Shown: one piece after another, positions 34,061 through 42,249 of the stretch
How positions within the stretch are numbered: position 1 is the first letter of the stretch
Layout: the number at the start of each line of letters is the position of its first letter
From: Falsiroseomonas tokyonensis
Lineage (GTDB): Bacteria; Pseudomonadota; Alphaproteobacteria; Acetobacterales; Acetobacteraceae
Assembly: GCF_019024325.1 (NCBI RefSeq)
Contig: NZ_JAFNJS010000001.1
Location: 186,001-250,000, forward strand
Direction: 5' to 3'
DNA: 64,000 nt
Notes under the pieces: model-generated
What the model saw: only the letters and a program-made list of their open reading frames with translations
The model's database searches: none
Told to the model about the DNA's origin: nothing
Made by a program: the position numbers and the translations under genes

Positions 34061-34867
34061 TCAGCCGCGCGGCGTGTCCGCGGCCAGGCTGACCAGCTGC
34101 GGCACGGGCTCCGGCCCCGCCTTCGGCGTCTCCGGCCGCAGGCGGCGGGCCAGGAACCAGGGGCTGTGCAGCAGCAGCCGGCCGCCCACCCGCGCCTCCA
34201 GCACCACATCCGCCCCCTCCGCCAGCTCCAGCGGTGGGTCGAAGCGATGGGTGAAGCCGTGGGTCGCGAGATCCGGCCTGGCGCGGCGCAGCCCGGCATG
34301 GCCGCGATCGGCCAGCACCTGCGCCACCGCCTGCCCATTCACCAGCAGCTCCACCGCCACCGGCACCCCCGGCCGGCGCGCATCGCAGGCCCAGCCGCGC
34401 ACGCCGGAGGCGCCGGCGAAGGTCAGCGCGCCCACCGGCGCCTCCGCCACCCCCACCGGCACCCCAACCGGGGCCGGCGCGACGCCGGCGGGTGCATCGA
34501 CGCGGCTGAAGGAAAAGCTGTCGTCGCACAGGATGTGGTCGGCATCCTTCAGCTCGATGTCGCGGTCGAACGCGACGTGGCTGGTCTCGTCCAGGCTGAC
34601 CCGCGCGCCGAATTCCGGGAAGCGGAGCGTCAGCGCCAGGCTCTCCGCCCCTGCCTCGGGGAAAGGCAGCACCGTCTCCGACCGCCAGTGCCCCAGCACC
34701 TTGTCGTTCAGCACCAGCCGCTGCCGCGCCTTGTCGACCCGCAGATGCAGCAGGGCGGTGCCGCGCCAGACATAGTCGATGGTGGGCGAGGGATGGCCGC
34801 CGCTGCGGGAAAAACGGAAGCTGTGGCGCTCCCCGACCTCAATCGGCTTCGCCAGGGAGATCTTCAT
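34061..34867 (-). CDS. Protein with galectin-like N-terminus and C-terminal 'VRGWA' domain
   Basis: This 268-residue protein of no assigned function has two parts. Residues about 1-125 are predicted beta-rich and include LLHLRVD, LVLND and GHWRSETVLPFPEAG, recalling the galectin core order H..R, N, W-x-x-E. After a Pro/Val/Gly-rich linker, residues about 150-250 form a domain (GVRGWACDARRPG ... RPDLATHGFTHRFDPPLEL ... LHSPWFL) that recurs in the proteins at 35198 and 39651. No signal peptide is seen. Linkage to glycosyltransferase genes suggests glycan recognition, as inference. Confidence 0.6.
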   Translation of the reverse strand: MKISLAKPIEVGERHSFRFSRSGGHPSPTIDYVWRGTALLHLRVDKARQRLVLNDKVLGHWRSETVLPFPEAGAESLALTLRFPEFGARVSLDETSHVAFDRDIELKDADHILCDDSFSFSRVDAPAGVAPAPVGVPVGVAEAPVGALTFAGASGVRGWACDARRPGVPVAVELLVNGQAVAQVLADRGHAGLRRARPDLATHGFTHRFDPPLELAEGADVVLEARVGGRLLLHSPWFLARRLRPETPKAGPEPVPQLVSLAADTPRG

Positions 34868-35197
34868 CTTGGTCGGTCCGAAAGCTGGGTCGCCGCCGCA
34901 TCGCGCCCGGGCTCGGCCGCGCGGCGGGGCCGCTGGCGGGCGCAGGCTGCGGCTGCGCCCTGGTCTAGAGCAGGTCCGCCGGCAAAGTCCATCGGAGGGT
35001 CATCCGGACGTCGTTTGGGGGACCATGGCGCCCGGCCGGCACGGCGTTGACCCCAAGCCACCTTCTCCTGTAACCCGCCGGTCCCGAAACCTTGTACAGC
35101 TTTGCCCAGCCGGCACCCCGCGGCTGGCGTCCTGCTGCCCGCGTTATCCAGGCGGCAGGGCAGGTCGTTGTTCCAAGGCGAGCAGGAGAAACTTCGC
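34868..35197. other. Divergent intergenic region of 330 bases
   Basis: No gene is evident between the two galectin-like genes. The region should contain promoters for both directions. One candidate for the rightward gene is TTGACC (35047-35052) with TGTAAC (35069-35074) 16 bases later. AGGAG at 35184-35188 is the ribosome site of the next gene. Confidence 0.4.
35047..35074 (+). promoter_or_regulatory. Possible sigma-70-type promoter
   Basis: TTGACC and TGTAAC are 16 bases apart, about 120 bases before the start of the galectin-like gene at 35198. Match to the -10 consensus is partial. Confidence 0.3.
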
Positions 35198-36244
35198 ATG
35201 GCCTTGCCGGGTGCCTCCGACTCCTACCTGTTTTCCGTGCGCGCGATCCGCGACAAGGCCCATCTGGACTTCATCGACGGCAACGACATCCTGTTCCATG
35301 CGAAGCCGCTGCAGGAGCACGGCTGGATCGTCTTCAACAGCTTCCTGGGCGGCGCCTGGCAGCCGGAAGCGCGCCTGCCGCTGGACCCCGCCGATTTCGC
35401 CGCGCCCATCCGCCTCGGCCTGGCACTCGGCCCGGGCGGTCTGGTGCTGCGCGTCAATGACCGGCCAGAGCTGGACTATCCGCTGGACCTCGCCCGCCTC
35501 GCCGCCGCCCGGGTCAGGCATGGCACCAGCATCGCGCCCATCCTGCCGGCGGCGGAGGAGCAGATCGCCATCCGCATCCTCGCGGCCGACATCATGCACC
35601 TGGCGGCGGAGGTGACGCTGCCGGGCGGCGACTGGGCCAAGGAAGCCGTGCAGGATGGCGCCGCCTTCCTGCTTTCGATCGATGGCCGGCCCGCCGGGCG
35701 CACCCCCCTGGCCGCGCTGCGCCCGGCGGAGGGCGGCACGCTGCCGCTGCGCATGACCTTCGGCCGCGGCGCCTTCGTCTGCGACGGCATGGTGGCGGAG
35801 CTGGTGCTGGAACGGCAGGGGCAGCGCTGGACGCTGGCCACCGCCCCGCTGCGCTCCCGCTTCACCGGCGGGCTCGATCGCTGCAACGAGGCCATGGTGC
35901 GCGGCTTCGCCGCCAACCCGGCCCTGCCCGGCCAGCCGGTGATGGTGGATGTCTTCATCAACGGCACCTACCAGGGCTCCACCCGCGCCGACCGGCCGCG
36001 GCCGGACCTGGCGGAATTCGGCGCCGACTACGCGCATTCCGGCTTCGAATTCACCTTCGCCCGGCCGATCCACCTGCCGGTCAGCGCCGATGCCTTTGTT
36101 TCGGTGCGGGTGCGGGATACGGATCTCGACCTGGCCAATAGCCCCTGGTGGGTCTGCCGCGCGGTGACGCGCGACAGCCTGCTGCAGCTGGAGGCGCCGC
36201 AGCCGCCCGCGCGCGACGCCGCGGCGCAGCCGGCCCTGTCCTGA
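35198..36244 (+). CDS. Galectin-like protein with 'VRGWA' domain
   Basis: This 348-residue protein precedes a glycosyltransferase by 49 bases. Residues about 5-115 look like a galectin beta-sandwich: DGNDILFHAKPLQEHG, VFNSFLGGAWQPEARLPLD and LVLRVNDRPELDYPL keep the order H...N...W-x-x-E-x-R that lines the galectin sugar site. A middle beta-rich domain (about 125-230) follows, then the shared domain (CNEAMVRGFAANPALPGQP ... RPDLAEFG ... HSGFEFTF ... ANSPWWV, about 230-330). There is no signal peptide. AGGAG nine bases before ATG 35198 fixes the start. Function is inferred as glycan binding; the galectin relation needs a structural check. Confidence 0.6.
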   Translation: MALPGASDSYLFSVRAIRDKAHLDFIDGNDILFHAKPLQEHGWIVFNSFLGGAWQPEARLPLDPADFAAPIRLGLALGPGGLVLRVNDRPELDYPLDLARLAAARVRHGTSIAPILPAAEEQIAIRILAADIMHLAAEVTLPGGDWAKEAVQDGAAFLLSIDGRPAGRTPLAALRPAEGGTLPLRMTFGRGAFVCDGMVAELVLERQGQRWTLATAPLRSRFTGGLDRCNEAMVRGFAANPALPGQPVMVDVFINGTYQGSTRADRPRPDLAEFGADYAHSGFEFTFARPIHLPVSADAFVSVRVRDTDLDLANSPWWVCRAVTRDSLLQLEAPQPPARDAAAQPALS

Positions 36245-36293
36245 CGCTTCGCCGCATGACCCCGCCACCCCTCGCGCCACGGGACCCGCCGCC

Positions 36294-38549
36294 ATGAAGA
36301 TCTGCGTCGCCTCCCCCGATATCGTGGGGCCGATCAAGAATGGCGGCGTCGGCACCGCCTGCACCGCCCTGGCCCAGGCGCTGGCCTCGGCGGGGCATGA
36401 GGTGACGCTGTTCTATACCTCGACCTATTTCGAGAACCAGGACCTGGCCTATTGGCAGGAGGCCTACCAGAAATCCGGCGTCCGGCTGATCGGCCTGCCG
36501 GAGGACACGCTGCCGCCGGTGCACCGCACCCCCACGGTCTATGACCAGGACAATATCGCCCGCGCCTACCAGGTGCATGAGGTGCTGAAGCACAGCGACT
36601 ACGACCTGATCCATTTCGTCGACTATATCGGCCTGGGCTATTTCACGGCTTTGGCCAAGTCCCAGGGCCTCTGCCTGGCCAATACCCGCATCGCGGTGAC
36701 CACCCATTCGCCCACGCTCTGGTCCCGCCTGACCAATGCGGCGCCGGTGGACGACATCTCCTACATGGTGCGGGACCGGCTGGAGCGCCGACTGGTGGAG
36801 CTGGCCGATATCGTCATCAGCCCCAGCCACTATATGCTGAAATGGCTGCGCGATGCCGGCTTCCGGCTGCCCGCGCGCCAGGTGATGCTGCCGAACCTGA
36901 TGCCGGCCCATTTGGATTTGGGGCGCCTGCACGGCGCACCGCCGCCCGCGGCGACGGAGCCCGGGCCCATCAAGGAACTGGTCTTCTTCGGCCGGATCGA
37001 GCCGCGCAAGGGCCTGCTGGTCTTCTGCGACGCGATCGACCGCATCAATGCGGAGCTGCCGCCGGAGGTGAAGATCACCTTCCTCGGCAAGGCCGGCCGC
37101 GACTATCCGCAGGAGGTGCTGGAGGCGCGGGCCACCAAATGGGGCCGGCCGGTTTCCGTGGTCTCGGGCCTCGATACCTTCCAGGCGGTGGACTATCTGC
37201 GCGGTGCGGGCCGGCTAGCCGTGCTGGCGGCGCTGCACGACAACTCGCCCTATACGGTCATGGAATGCGTCTATCACCGCATTCCCTTCATCTCCTCCGA
37301 TGTCGGCGGGGTGGCGGAGCTGATCGCGCCGGCCAGCCGCGCGGCGGTGCTGTTTCCGCCGACACCCGCCGGGCTTGCCGAGCATATCCTGCGCACCCTG
37401 GCCGATCCCGGCTTCGGCGCGGCGGAAAGCGCCTTCGACTTCGCCGAGCACCGCACGCGGATGCTGCGCTTTCACGCGGAACTGGCCGAGGAGATCGCGG
37501 CCGACCGCGCCCGCCCGCCCGCCCCCCCGCCGCCGCGCCTGCCGCTGGTGAGCGTGAATATCCTGCATTACGAGCGACCGGAGGGCCTGGCCCAGGCGAT
37601 CGCGGCGCTGGAGGCGCAGACCTACCCGAATCTCGAGATCATCATCGTCGACAATGGCAGCCGCACGCCGGAGGCGGTGGCCTATCTAGCGCAGCTGGAA
37701 GCCAGCCGCCGCGGCAACCTGCACATCGTCCGGCTTGCGGAAAACCTGTACGAGCCCGCCGCGCGCAATGCCGGCGCCTATGCGGCGCGCGGCAAATACG
37801 TGCTGTTCATGGACGACGACAATGTGCCGAAGCCGCAGGAGGTGGAGGTCTTCTGCCGCGCGGCGGAGACCGGCGGCGCCGATGTGCTGACCTGCTTCAA
37901 CGACCATTTCGCCACCGAGGCCCCCCCGGAATCGGAGCGGGAGGCGCTGAAGCGCTTCGTGGTGATGGGCGACTTCGGGCCGCTCGGGCTGATCTGCAAC
38001 AGCTATGGCGACCTGAACTCCTTCGTCCGCCGCGACCGCTTCCTGGAGATCGGCGGCTTCACCGTGGATGGCCGCTTCAACCATGCCGAGGATTGGCGCT
38101 TCTTCGCCAAGGCCTGGTCGAAGGGGCTGCGCGTGGACGTCGTGCCGGAATCGCTGCTCTGGTACCGGACCACCCTGGCCAGCTGGGGCAGCGGCTGGCG
38201 CAAGCGGGACCGCAACGGCGCGCTGATGCGGGCGGCGGAGATCTACCTGGAGACGGCGCCGGAGGCGGTGCGCCCCTTCCTGCTGCTCTCCCAGGGCCTG
38301 TTCTGGAAGGCTTCCTCCGCCGAAGGCGCCCGGCGCGAGGCGAGCCGGGAGGCGGCCGACCTGCGGCGGGAGGTGGCGCGGCTGACCGCCCAGGCCCAGG
38401 CAGCGGAAGCGCGCGCGGATATGTTACAGGATGCTTACGCGGGCCTGTCGCATTTCGTGCTGCAAACGGTAGAACCCTCGGCCGGCGCCTCGCCCGAACT
38501 GCGGCGGGGCCTGGAACATGCGCGGCGCCTGGCCCGCAAGTTCGGATAA
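36294..38549 (+). CDS. Bifunctional glycosyltransferase, GT4 fused to GT2
   Basis: This 751-residue protein is a fusion. The N-terminal half (about 1-410) is GT-B: GGVGTACTALAQALASAGHEV, then VFFGRIEPRKGLLVFCDAI and NSPYTVMECVYHRIPFISSDVGG, the GT4 nucleotide-sugar site. A Pro-rich linker (PPAPPPPR, about 405-412) leads to a GT2 GT-A domain (VSVNILHYERPEGLAQAIAA, IIIVDNGS, and the DxD-like FMDDDNVPK near residue 506). The last 75 residues form a coiled coil. Two sugars could thus be added by one polypeptide. Neighbours with galectin-like and hydrolase folds suggest one glycan pathway. Confidence 0.88.
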   Translation: MKICVASPDIVGPIKNGGVGTACTALAQALASAGHEVTLFYTSTYFENQDLAYWQEAYQKSGVRLIGLPEDTLPPVHRTPTVYDQDNIARAYQVHEVLKHSDYDLIHFVDYIGLGYFTALAKSQGLCLANTRIAVTTHSPTLWSRLTNAAPVDDISYMVRDRLERRLVELADIVISPSHYMLKWLRDAGFRLPARQVMLPNLMPAHLDLGRLHGAPPPAATEPGPIKELVFFGRIEPRKGLLVFCDAIDRINAELPPEVKITFLGKAGRDYPQEVLEARATKWGRPVSVVSGLDTFQAVDYLRGAGRLAVLAALHDNSPYTVMECVYHRIPFISSDVGGVAELIAPASRAAVLFPPTPAGLAEHILRTLADPGFGAAESAFDFAEHRTRMLRFHAELAEEIAADRARPPAPPPPRLPLVSVNILHYERPEGLAQAIAALEAQTYPNLEIIIVDNGSRTPEAVAYLAQLEASRRGNLHIVRLAENLYEPAARNAGAYAARGKYVLFMDDDNVPKPQEVEVFCRAAETGGADVLTCFNDHFATEAPPESEREALKRFVVMGDFGPLGLICNSYGDLNSFVRRDRFLEIGGFTVDGRFNHAEDWRFFAKAWSKGLRVDVVPESLLWYRTTLASWGSGWRKRDRNGALMRAAEIYLETAPEAVRPFLLLSQGLFWKASSAEGARREASREAADLRREVARLTAQAQAAEARADMLQDAYAGLSHFVLQTVEPSAGASPELRRGLEHARRLARKFG

Positions 38550-38590
38550 GCAATCACGCCTGCCTGCACGGTTGAGGATCTGAGTAGAAC

Positions 38591-39529
38591 ATGGTGGACT
38601 CCCCGGAGCCGGCCGCAACCTCCCAAGCGCCGGGCAGCATCACCCGCCGCTTCGTGTCGCGCGGCGAGATGGCGGCCCGTGCCCGGACCGAGACGCTGCA
38701 GGTGGCGGACCTGGCGGCGCTGGAGCTGCGTCCCGGCAACTACATCTACGAGCACCAGGGCCAGCCGCTGCACTACGCCTTCTATCTGAAGTTCACCGAT
38801 CCGGGTCAGCCGCTGCTGGTCTTCGGCCAGGGCTTCCAGGCGCGTTCCCAGGTGCAGTTGCCGCGCTTCCAGCGCATGGACTGGGCGGAGGAGCTTCCCT
38901 ACAACGCGTTGATCTTCAACGATCCCACGCTGTTCCTGCGGGAGGATGTCAGCCTCGGCTGGTGCGCCGGCACGGCGGAAGCGCCGGTACTGCCGACGCA
39001 TTGCGAGATCGTGGGCCAGGTGCGGGATGCGCTCGGCATCCGCAACGAGAACATTCTCTTCTACGGCTCCTCGGCCGGCGGCTTCACCTCCCTGATGATG
39101 GCCAGCCGCATGCCGGGAAGCTCCGCCCTGGTGAACAACCCGCAGACCGATGTGCTGAAGTTCCGCCGCGGCGGCGTGCGCCGGCTGCTGGAGGTGGGCT
39201 TCGGCGGCATTCCGCTGGACCGCGCCAAGGCGGAATTCCCCGACCGGTTCTCCTTCGTCGCCAGCATCGCCGCCGGCGCGCAGGTGCCGCGCATCTACTA
39301 CCTGCAGAACATCCTGGACGACGACCACTACACCGACCAGCTGCTGCCGCTGCTAGGCACGCTGAAGTTGCGTGCCGAGGAGCGTCAGGAGATCGACCTC
39401 TCGCAGCGATTCATTCTGGAGTTGTATTCCGACGCCAAGGCTCTCCATAATCCCGTGGGGTTCGACAAGATCCGCAGCTGTCTCGAAAGCATCCGCCCCT
39501 GGTTCGAAGGGGCGCCGGTCCAGGATTAG
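38591..39529 (+). CDS. Alpha/beta-hydrolase-fold protein, Asp2-like
   Basis: This 312-residue protein has a beta-rich N-terminal domain (about 30-130) and an alpha/beta hydrolase-like part with nucleophile elbow FYGSSAGGFTSLMMASRMPG (Ser at about 159) and candidate His in ALHNPVGFD near residue 285. The pattern resembles Asp2, the acyltransferase of the accessory Sec system that modifies GlcNAc on Ser-rich adhesins, and similar proteins of capsule loci. It lies 41 bases after the fused glycosyltransferase, on the same strand. An esterase or acyltransferase acting on glycans is plausible; the match is from motif and context only. Confidence 0.55.
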   Translation: MVDSPEPAATSQAPGSITRRFVSRGEMAARARTETLQVADLAALELRPGNYIYEHQGQPLHYAFYLKFTDPGQPLLVFGQGFQARSQVQLPRFQRMDWAEELPYNALIFNDPTLFLREDVSLGWCAGTAEAPVLPTHCEIVGQVRDALGIRNENILFYGSSAGGFTSLMMASRMPGSSALVNNPQTDVLKFRRGGVRRLLEVGFGGIPLDRAKAEFPDRFSFVASIAAGAQVPRIYYLQNILDDDHYTDQLLPLLGTLKLRAEERQEIDLSQRFILELYSDAKALHNPVGFDKIRSCLESIRPWFEGAPVQD

Positions 39530-39650
39530 GGACCGCATCGGCAGCCCGGGCTGCAGACCCGGGCACCGCATCAGCCGCAAGGCGGGGAAACGTCCATAAG
39601 GCAGGCGCCATTCCTCTCTTGGACTCGGAGTGTGTGCGGTGGGCGGGTCA

Positions 39651-40274
39651 ATGGTGACGGAGGATCGGGGCGCGCCAGGCGTGGCGCTGCTGACGGCGGA
39701 TCGCTTCCACCTGGGCGGCGAGGCGACGGCCGCAAGCTGGGCCGGGGCCAGGCTGCATGCGGTGCATGAGGGGCGCAGCCTGGGCCAGGCGGTGCTTCCA
39801 GGGGCCACGCCGCAGCCCGCCCCGCTGCGCTTCCGCATTCCCCTGGCAGAGCCCGCGCCGGCGGAAGGGACGGAGCTCGCCCTGGCAGTGGAGGCCGAGG
39901 GCGGGCTTCAGGTGCTGGCCCGGCGCCGCATCGCCACCCGCTTGGCCGGCGCCATCGATCGCTGCAGTGAATCCCTGGTACGCGGCTGGGCCGCCAATCT
40001 CGCCTGCCCGGACCTTCCCCTGACGGTGGAGATCTGGCTGGATGGCAGCCCAGTGGGCACCGCGCCCGCGCAACGGCGGCGATCCGACCTGGAGCGCATC
40101 GGCAAGGAGCTCGCCGGCACCGGCTTCCTGTTCAAGTTCCCACGCCCGCTGCAGCTGCCGCCGGGCCAGGCCTCGGAGGTGACCGTGCGCGTCCAGGGCA
40201 CCAACATCGCCCTGGCGCACAGCCCCTGGGTGCTGAGCCACCGCTTCGCAGAGCTGCCGGTGCTCGGCAGCTAA
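39651..40274 (+). CDS. Protein with C-terminal 'VRGWA' domain, third copy
   Basis: This 207-residue protein has a beta-rich N-terminal half (about 1-95) and the shared domain (CSESLVRGWAANLACPDLP ... RRSDLERIGKELAGTGFLF ... AHSPWVLSHRF, about 105-200). It is closest to the C-terminal 200 residues of the protein at 35198, so the galectin-like part is missing. ATG 39651 is chosen; GTG 39630 is an alternative. The gene is last in the island and its stop codon TAA forms the left foot of the first hairpin of the downstream array. Confidence 0.55.
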   Translation: MVTEDRGAPGVALLTADRFHLGGEATAASWAGARLHAVHEGRSLGQAVLPGATPQPAPLRFRIPLAEPAPAEGTELALAVEAEGGLQVLARRRIATRLAGAIDRCSESLVRGWAANLACPDLPLTVEIWLDGSPVGTAPAQRRRSDLERIGKELAGTGFLFKFPRPLQLPPGQASEVTVRVQGTNIALAHSPWVLSHRFAELPVLGS

Positions 40275-40479
40275 AGCACTATCGGTTCACACTGAATCAG
40301 TGTGAACTGATTTCGTGCTTTAGAAACAATAGCTTCTACAGCACGAGATCTGTCCATTCGGACAGATCGTGCTGTAGAGAACGATCCCGGTCCAGCTGGA
40401 CGGATCTCGTGCTCTAGACGTCACTTTTTCCAAAGCACGAAATCCGCTGGCACTGCTTCAGTGCCCTCGGATCGTGCTT
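40272..40479. repeat. Array of four tandem hairpins with conserved outer and variable inner stems
   Basis: The whole convergent intergenic region consists of four palindromes: 40272-40322 (TAAAGCAC/GTGCTTTA, inner GTTCACACTG/CAGTGTGAAC), 40336-40377 (CTACAGCAC/GTGCTGTAG, inner GATCTGTCC/GGACAGATC), 40375-40416 (TAGAGAACGA/TCGTGCTCTA, inner GTCCAG/CTGGAC) and 40432-40479 (AAGCACGA/TCGTGCTT, inner GGCACTG/CAGTGCC). The outer feet share AGCACGA/TCGTGCT and the inner stems differ but remain paired. The first foot overlaps the left gene's stop codon and the last ends at the right gene's stop codon. Probably a bidirectional terminator made of REP-like units. Confidence 0.85.
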
Positions 40480-41384
40480 CAGCCCCGCAGCAATTCCTCC
40501 ACCATGGCGCGGCTCGGCGTGGCGCCGTCGCGCGCCCGCAACCCGCCGGCGGCGGAGGCGAAGCGCATCGCCTCCGCCACGCTCTGCCGCTCCGCCATGG
40601 CCAAGGCATAGGCGCCGTGGAAGACATCGCCGGCGCCGGTGGTATTGGTGGCCTGGACGCGGAAGGCGGGGGTGATGCGCGGCTCCGGATCCTCGGCCGT
40701 CAGCCAGAGCGTGCCCTTCTCGCCGCGGGTCACGGCGGCGGTGCGGCAGCCGGCGGCGATCGCCTTGCGCAGCCCCTCCACCGGGCGGGCGCCGGGGGCG
40801 TAGTTGGTGAGGCCGGGCTCCGAGAAAATCGCATGGTCGGCGCGCGGGATCAGGTCCAGCAGCAGGCGCGTCTCGCTCTTTTCGCCATCGATCACGCTGG
40901 GGATGCCGTGCAGGCGGGCATGGTCCAGCGCGCGGGCGCTGCCCTCCGCCCAGCGCGGATCGCAGAGGAAGGACTGCGCCGTCTCCAGCAGGTGCAGCGG
41001 CAGCCAGTCCGGGTCCGTGCCGAGGTTGTCACCGCGATAGGAATAGATGCTGCGCTCGCCCACCGGGTCCACCAGCACGGCGGAGACGGGGGTGCGGGCG
41101 TTGGCGGCGAGGTGGCAATGCGCCACATCGACGCCCTGGGCGGCCAGCGCCTCCAGCAGCGGCGGGCCGTTCAGGTCGTCCCCGACCCGTCCCCAGAAGA
41201 TGCAGTGGCCGCCGAGGCGCGCCACGCCGACCGCCGCATTGGCCGCCAGCCCCCCGGCACCGAGGCTATAGCCGCTGGCCCGGTTCTTGGACGGCGGCTG
41301 GACGATATCCTGGACCAGGAAAGTGTGGTCCATGACCACGCTGCCGAGGCAGACAACGATTGGGCGGAGATCAGGCTCGTTCAT
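40479..41384 (-). CDS. PfkB-family carbohydrate kinase
   Basis: This 301-residue kinase has VVCLGSVVMDHTFLVQ at the N-terminus, the sugar-binding GAGGLAANAAVGVARLGG (about 40-58) and the C-terminal PfkB signature NTTGAGDVFHGAYALAMA with catalytic Asp (about 240). It should phosphorylate a sugar or nucleoside with ATP; which one cannot be told. The first beta strand is at residues 8-17, so the start cannot lie further in, and ATG 41384 is practically fixed. That start shares bases with the start of the divergent pseudouridine synthase. Confidence 0.88.
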   Translation of the reverse strand: MNEPDLRPIVVCLGSVVMDHTFLVQDIVQPPSKNRASGYSLGAGGLAANAAVGVARLGGHCIFWGRVGDDLNGPPLLEALAAQGVDVAHCHLAANARTPVSAVLVDPVGERSIYSYRGDNLGTDPDWLPLHLLETAQSFLCDPRWAEGSARALDHARLHGIPSVIDGEKSETRLLLDLIPRADHAIFSEPGLTNYAPGARPVEGLRKAIAAGCRTAAVTRGEKGTLWLTAEDPEPRITPAFRVQATNTTGAGDVFHGAYALAMAERQSVAEAMRFASAAGGLRARDGATPSRAMVEELLRG

Positions 41385-42102
41385 GGCCCCCAGGGTTCCA
41401 CCGCCGGGCAGGTTTCGCCAAGCGAAGATTGCTGCACCGCCGAATACGCCCCTGCCCGGCTGGCTGCGGGACCGCATCCTGCACCTGGATGCGGAGCTTC
41501 TGGTGCTGGACAAGCCGGCCGGCCTGCCCCTTTCGGCCCGGCAGGGGGAGACGCTGGAGGGTTGGTTGCCGGCGCTGCGCCTGGGCAAGAAGCGCCTGCC
41601 GCAGCCGGCGCATCGGCTGGATACGGATACCGCCGGCTGCCTGGCGCTGGGCCGCACCGCGCCGATGCTGGCGCGGCTGAACGCGCTGTTTGCCGCGCGG
41701 CAGGTGGGCAAGACCTATTGGGCGGTGGTGCGCGGCGATCCGGGCGCCGAGTCCGGCCTGGTGGAGGCGCCGCTGGCCAAGGTCAGCAGCGCGGCGCGCG
41801 GCTGGCGGATGCAGGTGGATGCGAAGGGCGACCCGGCCCGCAGCGCCTGGCGGGTGCTGGGGCGCGGCGGGGGGCTGAGCTGGCTGGAGCTGGCGCCGGA
41901 GACCGGGCGGACGCACCAGCTGCGGGTGCATTGCGCGCATCTCGGCTGCCCGATCGTTGGGGACTCGCTGTATGGGGGCGGGGAGGCCGGCGGGCTGCAT
42001 CTGCTGGCGCGGGGGCTGACGCTGCCGCTGGAGCCGGCGCTGCATTTCGAGGCGCCGGTGCCGGCGCATATGCGGGCGGCGATGGCGGGCTGCGGGGGTT
42101 AG
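41383..42102 (+). CDS. RluA-family pseudouridine synthase
   Basis: This 239-residue protein has LHLDAELLVLDKPAGLPLS, the catalytic HRLDTDTAGCLALGRT (Asp at about residue 80) and ETGRTHQLRVHCAHLGCPIVGDSLYG, the RluA set of motifs. It isomerises uridine to pseudouridine in rRNA or tRNA. No S4 domain is present, as in RluA and TruC. No ATG, GTG or TTG in frame lies between ATG 41383 and the core, so that start stands. Only a weak AGG lies seven bases upstream. Confidence 0.9.
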   Translation: MAPRVPPPGRFRQAKIAAPPNTPLPGWLRDRILHLDAELLVLDKPAGLPLSARQGETLEGWLPALRLGKKRLPQPAHRLDTDTAGCLALGRTAPMLARLNALFAARQVGKTYWAVVRGDPGAESGLVEAPLAKVSSAARGWRMQVDAKGDPARSAWRVLGRGGGLSWLELAPETGRTHQLRVHCAHLGCPIVGDSLYGGGEAGGLHLLARGLTLPLEPALHFEAPVPAHMRAAMAGCGG

Positions 42103-42118
42103 GCGTGAGGAGCGCGCC

Positions 42119-42224
42119 GGGCCCCCACCCCAACCCTCCCCCGCTCCGCAGGGGAGGGAGCCGCATCAACCCTCCCCTGCGGAGCGGGGGAGGGAGGGGC
42201 CCGCGAAGCGGGAGGGTGGGGGCC
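42119..42224. repeat. Nested palindrome with perfect 25-bp arms
   Basis: Arms 42134-42158 and 42170-42194 are perfect 25-base reverse complements around an 11-base loop. An outer pair GGCCCCCACCC (42120-42130) and GGGTGGGGGCC (42214-42224) encloses them. It fills the region between the convergent pseudouridine synthase and pbpC, and may act as a bidirectional terminator. It belongs to the CCCTC/GAGGG repeat family of the window. Confidence 0.85.
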
Positions 42225-42249
42225 GCGGCCCGCACGACCAAAGCCACCC

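Noticed and set aside
40272-40479. CRISPR array
   Set aside because: The repeated unit is a palindrome with variable paired inner stems, only four units, no constant direct repeat separated by unique spacers and no cas genes.
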